From Mucilaginibacter daejeonensis (GTDB lineage Bacteria; Bacteroidota; Bacteroidia; Sphingobacteriales; Sphingobacteriaceae): a stretch of DNA of 64,000 nt. The notes under the pieces were generated by a model. The model searched no databases, was not told where the DNA came from, and was given only the letters and a program-made list of their open reading frames with translations. The position numbers and the translations under genes are program-made. Each line of letters starts with the position of its first letter. The stretch's first letter is position 1. The stretch spans positions 3,100,001-3,164,000 of the forward strand of contig NZ_CP086068.1 in NCBI RefSeq assembly GCF_020783335.1, written 5' to 3'. Positions 1 to 7,514 of this stretch are shown piece by piece.

Positions 1-840
1 GTTAGTACTTAGTATAGCGAGGAAAACACCATAAAAGCCGAATATAGCCCCTGAAGCACCTGCACTTATGGTTTGATCATGCCACCATATACTCACCGCG
101 CTGGCCGCTATACCGGTCAGGATGTAAGCCGTTAGAAACTTTACTTTGCCGAGGAACGGCTCCAAAAGCACACCCACAAATACGAGCGCGTACATATTGA
201 GCGCCAGATGAATGATACCGAAATGAATGAAACAGTTGGTCAGTAAGCGCCACCACTGCCCATCAAGGGTGGTAGTGGTAGAATTGGCTCCCCAGGCAAG
301 GACACTTGGTCCCGTAGGCTCAAAAACAGAGACCCCGCTGCATACCATGATGAGAAAGATCAGCACATTGATGATAACCAGTATGGGCGTGAAAAAGTAG
401 TTTTCGGTAGGCTTAAAAAAGGAGAAGAATCCTCCGACCGCCCCGAATTTTGGTCGGATATCGGGCTTCAAAGTGTCTTCATAGGGAGGTATGAAGTCCT
501 TTTCATACGCTTTATATCGTTCATGGACCTCATCCTCAGTAAGTGTGGTGCTGAGTTCGGTGAAGGTCGCCTCGAACTGATCGATCGCACGTTCGGCCTG
601 GCCGCTATCAGTTGCTAGACTGGAGATGGGCACACACTTGATGTGCATTTGATCGGCGCCCACATTGATGGTGAACTCACCATTCCATGAATGCTGTGCA
701 TTGTTGCTATAAGCGATCACGCCCGCATCTGAAAGGAACCGGGTACGCCAATCCAGAGATTCTATGGCACCGAACGCCGATACTAAGCTTCGCTTCTGGC
801 CAAGGCCCTCGATGTTTACCGAACGTTCTGATGTTCCCAT
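1..840 (-). CDS. Rhomboid family intramembrane serine protease (C-terminus cut by window edge)
   Basis: This is an open frame of 280 codons from ATG at 840 running off the window start, so the C-terminus is missing. After about 140 residues of soluble N-terminal region come hydrophobic segments with the rhomboid signatures: an HFGIIHLALN segment (the His/Asn oxyanion region of TM2) and GASGAIFG, whose Ser is the catalytic nucleophile (TM4). The partner catalytic His of TM6 lies beyond the window. The family cleaves membrane proteins within the bilayer. The long hydrophilic N-terminus is an extra domain I do not recognise. The substrate is unknown. Confidence 0.9.
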   Translation of the reverse strand, partial: MGTSERSVNIEGLGQKRSLVSAFGAIESLDWRTRFLSDAGVIAYSNNAQHSWNGEFTINVGADQMHIKCVPISSLATDSGQAERAIDQFEATFTELSTTLTEDEVHERYKAYEKDFIPPYEDTLKPDIRPKFGAVGGFFSFFKPTENYFFTPILVIINVLIFLIMVCSGVSVFEPTGPSVLAWGANSTTTTLDGQWWRLLTNCFIHFGIIHLALNMYALVFVGVLLEPFLGKVKFLTAYILTGIAASAVSIWWHDQTISAGASGAIFGFYGVFLAILSTN

Positions 841-933
841 ACTATGATGTGTGTAAGGTCATTTATTTACAGCTACTAATATAGGCGCTTTACGTTGCGG
901 TACGCTATCAGGACCTAAATTGTGAACGAGCCA

Positions 934-1638
934 TTACTTTATTTTGTAAGTGAGCCATATCGCATCATCTTCGATGCGTATCACCTGTTCTAACTTGAAT
1001 AAGGTAGCACCACCCTTTTTTACTTTAGGGTCTATTTCCAGGAAGGTTGAACTGTCTGAGCTACCATCGGCAATGGGTAACAACACCTGATGCAATTCGT
1101 CTATAAGGCTTTCATTCAAAAAGCTTCCATTCACGTGACCACCGCCCTCGAGCATGAGTTTTTCGATACCAAAAAGTGAGTAAAGCTTTTTTACGGCTAC
1201 CTTGATATCGACCTCTTTTTCCCCAGCAAAAATATACGATACACCGATGTCTTGTAAATGGGCAAGGTAACCATCCTTAACCCCTTCGGTCAGGATCGTG
1301 ATCACGTGGTCGCCTTCCATCTCCGAACTTTCCCACCCCAACTTTCCACCACCATCGATGGCTATGGCGAATGATTCGGCTTTGGCATTGGCCACATAAT
1401 CTTTACGGTCAACGTCGTGATGGCCTTTTTTGATGACCGGCTTGGCAAATTCGGTAAAGTCCTTTTCCATGGTAGTGCGGCCCACGATCCAGGCCTTCAC
1501 TCCTATCTCTTCGTGCACTTCCTCAAATTTGTCTTTCAGTTTCTCAATGGCTGGAGCATTGCCCCATTTCTCGGTCAGTATCTTTCCATCGAGCGATGTC
1601 ATCATTAAACAAATGATGTATGGTCTGTCTTTCGGCAT
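934..1638 (-). CDS. Dihydrofolate reductase / RibD C-terminal family reductase
   Basis: The product is a 234-residue cytosolic protein. It opens with a PYIICLMMTSLDGKI segment and has GRTTMEKDF near residue 53 and LEGGGHVNGSFL near residue 163. These are the hallmarks of the RibD_C/DHFR-like NADPH-binding fold used by pyrimidine reductases of riboflavin synthesis. There is no fused deaminase domain, so this is a stand-alone reductase and its substrate cannot be named from sequence. Such proteins are often annotated only as 'dihydrofolate reductase family'. It lies about 90 bp from the AraC gene and is probably its own transcription unit. Riboflavin synthase is far away at the other end of the window, so a link is not implied. 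Confidence 0.82.
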   Translation of the reverse strand: MPKDRPYIICLMMTSLDGKILTEKWGNAPAIEKLKDKFEEVHEEIGVKAWIVGRTTMEKDFTEFAKPVIKKGHHDVDRKDYVANAKAESFAIAIDGGGKLGWESSEMEGDHVITILTEGVKDGYLAHLQDIGVSYIFAGEKEVDIKVAVKKLYSLFGIEKLMLEGGGHVNGSFLNESLIDELHQVLLPIADGSSDSSTFLEIDPKVKKGGATLFKLEQVIRIEDDAIWLTYKIK

Positions 1639-1726
1639 TTTATATTACGTAAAGCGTATTGGTGTATCGACCTAACATCCGAAAGCGTTGCGATGTTTCG
1701 GGTAGCGTGAGACATCAGCATACGTA

Positions 1727-2566
1727 TCAAGCCACTGGATGTCCAGAGGCTCTGTCGGTTGCGAAGTGAATGGGTGAAATGCCGAATTTTTTTTTAAAAG
1801 CGTTCGAGAAATGTGAGAGACTCTCAAAGCCCAGGTCGAGATAAAAAGTAGATGGACGTTGGTGTTTGGTCTCGATCAGATACCTGGCCTCGTTCAACCG
1901 CTTATCTTGAAGCCACTGACGCGGCGGTGCCCCGAACGCTTTTTGAAAGTCACGTTTAAAACCTGCCAAACTACGCCCGGTCAATTGCGCAAATCTTTCA
2001 ACCGGGACGTTGAACCTGAAGTTGCTCAGCATGAATTTTTCAAGGTCGATCTTGTGGGGTTGTGAAAAATCGAACAAGAAGTTGCGCAATGCAGGCATGG
2101 TCATCAATAACAGCTTCACACACTCTTTGACCTTCAGTATGCCCAGACCATCGGTAACCGCTGCCCCTGCGTTGCGGGCGTACGGAACGATGGACCGGAA
2201 ATAACCTTGCAGGTAATCATTATTGGGGATGATCAGATTAGGCAGACCAGCATATTTGCGGTCCGCCTCTATCCTTTCTTCCAGAGCTATTTTCCGCAAA
2301 ACCTCCTCCTGTAGTGAGATAACGATCGTTTCATAATGGCCACCCGGCAGCGGTGTTTTGCTCAGGGTGCCCAACTGGTCTTTACGGATCAGAAGCATTT
2401 GCCCGCCGGTCATGGAGATGGTCTGATCAGAAGTTTCTAAGACCAAGTCTCCCGATACTTGCAAGATCAAGGTATGATGGTTCCATAAACAAACCTTCTC
2501 CTTTCGCTTGGCCGATAGGTACGAGTAAAAGATCACACCGGGCAATATTTCTTCTGGACTGGTCAT
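1727..2566 (-). CDS. AraC family transcriptional regulator
   Basis: The protein is about 279 residues with an N-terminal cupin-like sensing region (residues about 15-140) and a C-terminal double helix-turn-helix. HTH landmarks are FAQLTGRSLAGFKRDFQKAF, PPRQWLQDKRLNEARYLIE and the second helix LGFESLSHFSNAFKKKFGIS, which is typical of AraC/XylS. I place the start at the ATG at 2566 (MTSPEEIL), 1 bp after the stop of the upstream reductase. A longer frame to 2602 would overlap that gene. Tight linkage to the aldo/keto reductase suggests co-transcription and that the regulator controls this reductase operon. The ligand is unknown. Confidence 0.88.
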   Translation of the reverse strand: MTSPEEILPGVIFYSYLSAKRKEKVCLWNHHTLILQVSGDLVLETSDQTISMTGGQMLLIRKDQLGTLSKTPLPGGHYETIVISLQEEVLRKIALEERIEADRKYAGLPNLIIPNNDYLQGYFRSIVPYARNAGAAVTDGLGILKVKECVKLLLMTMPALRNFLFDFSQPHKIDLEKFMLSNFRFNVPVERFAQLTGRSLAGFKRDFQKAFGAPPRQWLQDKRLNEARYLIETKHQRPSTFYLDLGFESLSHFSNAFKKKFGISPIHFATDRASGHPVA

Positions 2567-2567
2567 A

Positions 2568-3539
2568 TTAGCGCTGCAAATAAGTGCCTCCATGTATAGC
2601 ACCTATGGCAAAAGTAGTGTTTAAAGTGTTCATTTCTTCTGCAGTGAAGGTGATATCCATGGCAGCCATGTTTTCCGGTAAACGCGACCTGCGGCTCATG
2701 CTTACCAACGGTATGATGTGTTCGCCCTGTTCTTTTACCCATGCTATGGCCACTTGTGTAGGTGTGCAGCCTTTGCGAGCGGCCAACTCCTTCAATACCT
2801 CAACTTTTTGCAGGTTATGTATCAGGTTATCACCCTGAAAACGAGAGAAAGCATGACGATGATCATCATCAGCAAGCGGCGCCTTCAGTTCTCCTGTTAA
2901 TAACCCTTCAGCTGTATTGGCAAAGGCCACCACGGCGATGCCTAATTCTTTTGCCGTGGGCAACAACTCGTTCTCGATCTGCCTGTCGGCCAAGGAGTAA
3001 CCGATCTCGAGTGCGCTGATCGGGTGTACATCGTTCGCAGTGCGCAACTGTTCTGCAGTGATCTCAGATACGCCGATGTAACGTACTTTTCCTTCCTTCA
3101 CCAGGTCGGCCACAGTGCCTATGATGTCCTCGATAGGCACGCTACCGTCCATGCGGCTGGGTTGGTAAAGGTCAATGGTATCGACCCCCAAACGGGTGAG
3201 TGAGTAATTGATAAAATTCTTGATAGCTACTGGTCTGAGGTCCATACCCAACCACTGGCCGTTATGGAAAATGGCACCGAACTTTACGCTGATGAAAGCA
3301 TCATCGCGCCTGCCCTTGATCGCTTTACCGATCAGCATCTCGTTATGACCGGCACCGTAAAAATCACCGGTGTTCAGCAGGTCTATCCCACTATCCAATG
3401 CCTCGATGATGGTCGCTATGCTTTCTTTCTCGTCGGGCGTGGGTCCACCCCAAATGCTCGACATACGCATACAACCCAAACCGAGCCGCGACACGAGTGG
3501 CCCATGGTTACCTAATCTTACTTTTTCAATGTTCTTCAT
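2568..3539 (-). CDS. Aldo/keto reductase
   Basis: This is a 323-residue TIM-barrel NADPH oxidoreductase. It has LGLGCMRMS near the N-terminus, NTGDFYG with the catalytic Asp and Tyr around residues 57-61, the catalytic Lys in SVKFGA, and cofactor-binding segments near PLVSMSRRSRLPEN. The usual catalytic His position reads YQPSR, as in a subset of the superfamily, so the tetrad is altered. It is cytosolic, and its substrates are likely aldehydes or ketones. It is the first gene of a two-gene unit with the AraC regulator. Two 18-bp direct repeats upstream (3573-3612) are candidate regulator sites. The start ATG at 3539 is followed by a good N-terminal strand. Confidence 0.9.
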   Translation of the reverse strand: MKNIEKVRLGNHGPLVSRLGLGCMRMSSIWGGPTPDEKESIATIIEALDSGIDLLNTGDFYGAGHNEMLIGKAIKGRRDDAFISVKFGAIFHNGQWLGMDLRPVAIKNFINYSLTRLGVDTIDLYQPSRMDGSVPIEDIIGTVADLVKEGKVRYIGVSEITAEQLRTANDVHPISALEIGYSLADRQIENELLPTAKELGIAVVAFANTAEGLLTGELKAPLADDDHRHAFSRFQGDNLIHNLQKVEVLKELAARKGCTPTQVAIAWVKEQGEHIIPLVSMSRRSRLPENMAAMDITFTAEEMNTLNTTFAIGAIHGGTYLQR

Positions 3540-3572
3540 ACAACAAATATCTTCACTTCATATCCCTATCAC

Positions 3573-3612
3573 TTGTCTGCACGGCTCGATCGCATTGTCT
3601 GTACGGCTCAAT
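3573..3612. promoter_or_regulatory. Pair of 18-bp direct repeats, candidate AraC-type operator
   Basis: Two copies, TTGTCTGCACGGCTCGAT at 3573-3590 and TTGTCTGTACGGCTCAAT at 3595-3612, match at 16 of 18 bases and are offset by exactly 22 bp, about two helical turns. AraC/XylS proteins bind direct repeats with such spacing, and the araC gene is second in the operon that starts 34 bp away. A weak -7-like GATATTTG on the minus strand lies at 3544-3551. Binding is inference. The divergent lipocalin gene could also be affected. Confidence 0.5.
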
Positions 3613-3681
3613 GTGGCCACTTTGTCCAACTGTTAACGTTGCTCGAACCAATTGAATAAAATAGCGTTTATATGAACGGTT

Positions 3682-4233
3682 ATGAATAATATCAGAAAAA
3701 ACCTTTACTACGCTGGGGCGGCCGGGCTGGTGATCACCTTGATAGGTGTCGGCATATCATCATGTGTATCCATCCCGAAAGGCGCCAAAGCTGTGCGGCC
3801 TTTCAACAGATCAAAATACCTGGGCAAGTGGTACGAGATTGCCCGCATGGACTTCAAGTTCGAGAAGGGACTACAACAGGTCACTGCCGAGTACTCACTC
3901 AAGGACGAGAATGTGATCAAAGTAGTGAACAGGGGCTTTGACCCCAAAAAGCAGGAGTGGAAAGAAAGTGTAGGTAAAGCTAAACTGGTCGGCGATAGTG
4001 ACGATGCGCGATTGAAGGTATCCTTCTTCGGTCCGTTCTATGCCGGTTACAATGTGATCGAGATCGATCTTGAATACCGTTACGCCATGGTAGCTGGTAA
4101 CAATACCAAATACTTGTGGCTGCTATCGAGAGAGCCTACCATGCCGAAAGAGGTCATAGACCGTTACCTTGAACAAGCCAAAACATTAGGATTTAAAACA
4201 GAAGAACTGGTGTGGACCAAGCAGGATAAGTAA
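3682..4233 (+). CDS. Lipocalin family lipoprotein (Blc-like)
   Basis: The product is 183 residues. Its N-terminus has a basic start, a hydrophobic stretch and a lipobox-like GISSC with the lipidated Cys at 28, so it should be membrane anchored. The lipocalin signature GKWYEIARMDFKFEKGLQQ lies near residues 49-67 and resembles bacterial lipocalin Blc, which binds fatty acids or lysophospholipids. A YLWLLSREP segment near the C-terminus matches the final conserved region of this family. It is transcribed away from the aldo/keto reductase. A role in lipid trafficking or membrane repair is known for the family but not shown here. Confidence 0.88.
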   Translation: MNNIRKNLYYAGAAGLVITLIGVGISSCVSIPKGAKAVRPFNRSKYLGKWYEIARMDFKFEKGLQQVTAEYSLKDENVIKVVNRGFDPKKQEWKESVGKAKLVGDSDDARLKVSFFGPFYAGYNVIEIDLEYRYAMVAGNNTKYLWLLSREPTMPKEVIDRYLEQAKTLGFKTEELVWTKQDK

Positions 4234-4415
4234 AATATTTACAAGTAAATAAATTTGAAAGCAGCTTACGGTCAGCAACTGCAAAAGAGAACATGCATGA
4301 CGTGTATTCCTAAAATGTTTTGATCATATCTTAACTAACAAACAATTGTTCGAGTTGGCCAATGGGTTCCATTCAACTATTGTTATCATTGTAAATACTA
4401 TCTAAATAAGCGAAT

Positions 4416-5492
4416 TTGTCTGCCTCCTACTTACAACCGTCCCAGATCACTAATGAGCACATGGTCATTGCCCTGCATCAGGTGAAGCTTGGTTTTTGGG
4501 AGTGGGACCTGGCTACCAACGAATTGAAGTGCACTTTACAGAACAAACTCAACTTCGGTTACAGTGAGAAAGACAGTTTCACTCTGGAAAGTGTAATTGC
4601 GGCAATATTACCGGAAGACAGGATGCGGCGTACAGAAGCCCTTGAAAAAGCAATGGACAAGAACTTCGGGGTTTATTCGTTCGATTGCCGGGTTAGGCAT
4701 GCCGACCAGCGTATACATTGGCTACAGATCAGCGGTACCACCATATTTGATGACGATGTCCCACGCCGGATAATAGGCACCAGCCTCGACATCACTGAAA
4801 AGAAGGACCTGGAGATTCTACGCGATGAAGTACTCAACATTGCCAATCACGAACTGAAGACGCCTTTATCAGCCGTTAAAGGTTATTTGCAACTACTACA
4901 CCGCTTTGTTGCCCGGACAGGAAACGAGCACTATGAGCAGATCGCCTTCAGGGCATTGAACGCTACGGATAAGATCACAAGGCTTTTAAATGATGCGCTG
5001 CAACCGGATGCTGTTCAAGCGAATGAGATGGTGCTTCGTAAAGAAGAGGTAGACATGAGGACGCTGGTTGAGGAGGTGATCGCCAATACTATGCTGGTGA
5101 ATCAGAGCCATCGCATTGACCTTACTGTTGATGGTAACCTCACCAAGATAGAAGGCGACCGTTACCGTTTAGGCCAAGCGCTAACTAACGTGATGAATAA
5201 TGCCGTTAAGTACTCACCAGACCATGACCAGATAGACGTAGCATTGAAAGCGACCAACGACGACATCAAAGTTACTGTCAGAGACTATGGTATAGGTATA
5301 CCTGACGGCGAGCGTGACAAGATCTTTAGCAAGTTCTACAGGATCAAGAACGGCTATGACTCCATAACAGGTAGTGGGATCGGCCTGTTCATCACTTCCG
5401 AGATCATTGCCCGCCATGGAGGCAAGATCGAGTTCGAGCAGGCAGGGTCAGGAACAGGCACTATATTTAACGTTACACTACCCCGCCGCTAA
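4416..5492 (+). CDS. PAS-domain sensor histidine kinase
   Basis: The protein is 358 residues (TTG start at 4416, with an alternative ATG at 4461) and has no membrane segment or signal peptide, so it is a cytosolic sensor. One PAS domain spans about residues 20-128 and ends in the typical GTSLDITEKK. It is followed by the HisKA H-box NIANHELKTPLSAVKG (His 145 from the TTG) and a full HATPase domain (N-box NVMNNAVKYSP, G-box DYGIGIP, F-box KFYR, GSGIGLFI). The 3' end overlaps the oppositely oriented response regulator gene by 20 bp. The partner regulator is not encoded on the same strand. The signal is unknown. Confidence 0.9.
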   Translation: MSASYLQPSQITNEHMVIALHQVKLGFWEWDLATNELKCTLQNKLNFGYSEKDSFTLESVIAAILPEDRMRRTEALEKAMDKNFGVYSFDCRVRHADQRIHWLQISGTTIFDDDVPRRIIGTSLDITEKKDLEILRDEVLNIANHELKTPLSAVKGYLQLLHRFVARTGNEHYEQIAFRALNATDKITRLLNDALQPDAVQANEMVLRKEEVDMRTLVEEVIANTMLVNQSHRIDLTVDGNLTKIEGDRYRLGQALTNVMNNAVKYSPDHDQIDVALKATNDDIKVTVRDYGIGIPDGERDKIFSKFYRIKNGYDSITGSGIGLFITSEIIARHGGKIEFEQAGSGTGTIFNVTLPRR

Positions 5493-5853
5493 CCATCGGG
5501 CAATATTCGCTCACGATCCTGATCAGCTCATCTATATCGAACGGCTTGGCCAAAAAACCATTAGCCCCGGCTTCCATTGCCTTTTGATTGCCATCACTAC
5601 TGGCCGAAAAGATCACCACTGGAATATGCTGTAGATTAGGTAACTTTTTCAAAAATCTAACCAGCTGATCACCAGTGATCTTAGGCATCCACATATCTAA
5701 CAGGATGAGGTCGGGCTTAAAAGCCTCTGCTTGTCTGATCAGGCGGGTGCTATCGACCTCAGTGGCCACCTCATAATCGTCCTCTAATATCAACGACGTC
5801 AGATCAAGGATGTCCTGGTCGTCGTCGCAGATCAAAATTCTTTTCTTTATCAC
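5473..5853 (-). CDS. Single-domain response regulator (CheY-like receiver)
   Basis: This 126-residue protein consists only of a receiver domain. It has the acidic pocket ICDDDQD (residues 8-14), phospho-acceptor Asp 53 in LLDMWMP, the switch Ser/Thr region FSAS and the conserved Lys 103 in AKPF. With no output domain it should act by protein contact or in a phosphorelay. The GTG start overlaps the TGA stop of the upstream LOV kinase by 4 bp, so the two are translationally coupled and probably form one signalling pair. Its 3' end runs 20 bp into the convergent PAS kinase. Confidence 0.92.
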   Translation of the reverse strand: MIKKRILICDDDQDILDLTSLILEDDYEVATEVDSTRLIRQAEAFKPDLILLDMWMPKITGDQLVRFLKKLPNLQHIPVVIFSASSDGNQKAMEAGANGFLAKPFDIDELIRIVSEYCPMVSGGVV

Positions 5854-7379
5854 AATGTAACGTATGGAATAGTAAAATTAAATACCGAACCCTGCCCCTC
5901 CTCGCTTTCTACCCAAAGCGTGCCATTATGTTCGGCGATGATCTGGTTAGATACATATAAGCCTATGCCCAAACCCTGGAAACTGAACTGCACATTATCT
6001 GACCGGTAAAAGCGCTCGAATATTTTTTTATGGTCCTCTCGCTTAATGCCCACGCCACTATCGGTAACGGCCACTTTGATGAACCCGGCCAAAATATTCA
6101 GATGAACACCTATCTCTTTAGCTGATGGCGAATATTTGATCGCGTTGGTGAGCAGGTTGATCATCACCTGTTCGAGTCTGAAAAAGTCAGCCTTTACGGT
6201 GCGGCTGGCATCGCCGGTCACCACGATCTCGTGCGTATCGGTGGTCTCGCGTACGGCCTCTACCGAATTGTGCACCACCTCCATAAAGTTGAACTCGGTC
6301 AGGTTGAATTTCATTCGCCCCGACTGTATCTTGGATACATCAAGCAGATCGTTGATCAGTGCATCTAACCGATCGATAGACCGGTTGGTGACCGCTAATG
6401 AACGCAGATCGGCATCGCTGTTATTCTTCTCTGCCCGTTTGGTCAATATCTGTATGTGCCCTTTTATAGTGGTCAGCGGCGTCTTCATTTCATGACTGGC
6501 CACCGTAATAAAATCTTCTTTGCGTTGCTCTACTTCACGCCGATCGGTAAGGTCCTCCATAGCCAATAGTATACGGTCCTTGTATTTACCTTTCAGTTTG
6601 ATCTGACGGGCGTTAAGCACCAGCAAACGTTTACCGATCTTGGGGAAATGATGCTCGATCTCGAAACCTTCAAAGGGATTATTGTGCGGCAATATATCCT
6701 CAAGCACTGCCCGTAATTCCGGAACGTCCCAGGCGCTATCGCTGATCTCATATAGCAATTTGCCCACTACATCCTTAGCTTCGAGCTTAAAGAACTTGCA
6801 AAAGTGCTCGTTCACAGATAACACTTTGATCTGATCATCCAGCACCAACAAACTTTCACGAATGGTCTCCACTATACTACCAAGATAATCCTCACTATCC
6901 TGGAGCTCTTTGGTGCGGCTAACCACCCTGGTCTCCAGCAACTCCTTTTCGGTCTGTAGTTGCTGCTCTGCATCACGCCTGCGGGTCACATCATTCTGCA
7001 CGCCAATAAAGTGCGTCACGTTACCCTCTTGGTCTTTTACAGGTGATATCACCAGCTGATTCCAAAATGGGGTACCATCTTTTTTATAATTACGTATCTC
7101 AAGGTTACAGTGCTCGCCTTCCTCTATGGTGCGTCGAATGACCTTACGCTGGATCTGATCACGGTCTTTGCCCTGTAGGAACCGGCAATTATGCCCAATG
7201 ATCTCATCGTGGCGGTAGCCTGTAAGCGTTTCAAAAGCCTTATTACAGTAAATGATCGGATTATCGGGCTGACGATTATCAGTGATCACGATGCCATTAA
7301 CAGTAGCATCCATTGCAGTAGCAAATAAACGAAGGTCGAGGTCTTGAGAATCTGAAATACTTTTAGGCTTTTCGCTCAT
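5850..7379 (-). CDS. LOV-PAS sensor histidine kinase (putative blue-light receptor)
   Basis: The product is 509 residues from ATG 7379. A GTG at 7397 is also possible, but the ATG sits in a TATATGA context. The first PAS (about 20-135) is a LOV domain: GHNCRFLQG carries the adduct-forming Cys (residue 65), KDGTPFWN and the preceding Asn give the flavin-contacting Asn residues (97 and 107), and FIGVQNDV gives the conserved Gln (128). A coiled-coil linker, a second PAS (about 160-280) and a HisKA/HATPase core follow (H-box SHEMKTPL with His 296, N-box MINLLTNAIKYSP, GLGIGLYV). No membrane segments are present. It should bind FMN and respond to blue light or redox. The coupled receiver gene is the likely target. 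Confidence 0.92.
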   Translation of the reverse strand: MSEKPKSISDSQDLDLRLFATAMDATVNGIVITDNRQPDNPIIYCNKAFETLTGYRHDEIIGHNCRFLQGKDRDQIQRKVIRRTIEEGEHCNLEIRNYKKDGTPFWNQLVISPVKDQEGNVTHFIGVQNDVTRRRDAEQQLQTEKELLETRVVSRTKELQDSEDYLGSIVETIRESLLVLDDQIKVLSVNEHFCKFFKLEAKDVVGKLLYEISDSAWDVPELRAVLEDILPHNNPFEGFEIEHHFPKIGKRLLVLNARQIKLKGKYKDRILLAMEDLTDRREVEQRKEDFITVASHEMKTPLTTIKGHIQILTKRAEKNNSDADLRSLAVTNRSIDRLDALINDLLDVSKIQSGRMKFNLTEFNFMEVVHNSVEAVRETTDTHEIVVTGDASRTVKADFFRLEQVMINLLTNAIKYSPSAKEIGVHLNILAGFIKVAVTDSGVGIKREDHKKIFERFYRSDNVQFSFQGLGIGLYVSNQIIAEHNGTLWVESEEGQGSVFNFTIPYVTL

Positions 7380-7514
7380 AATATAATTTCCGGACACTTA
7401 TATGTCCAATATATTACAACACAAAGCCCTATAAGTTTAAGTGATGTTATTTTATATTGACCTTAAATATGGGGCTGGAGCACATGATGTCTGTCCGCTT
7501 GATCCACCCTCTTT

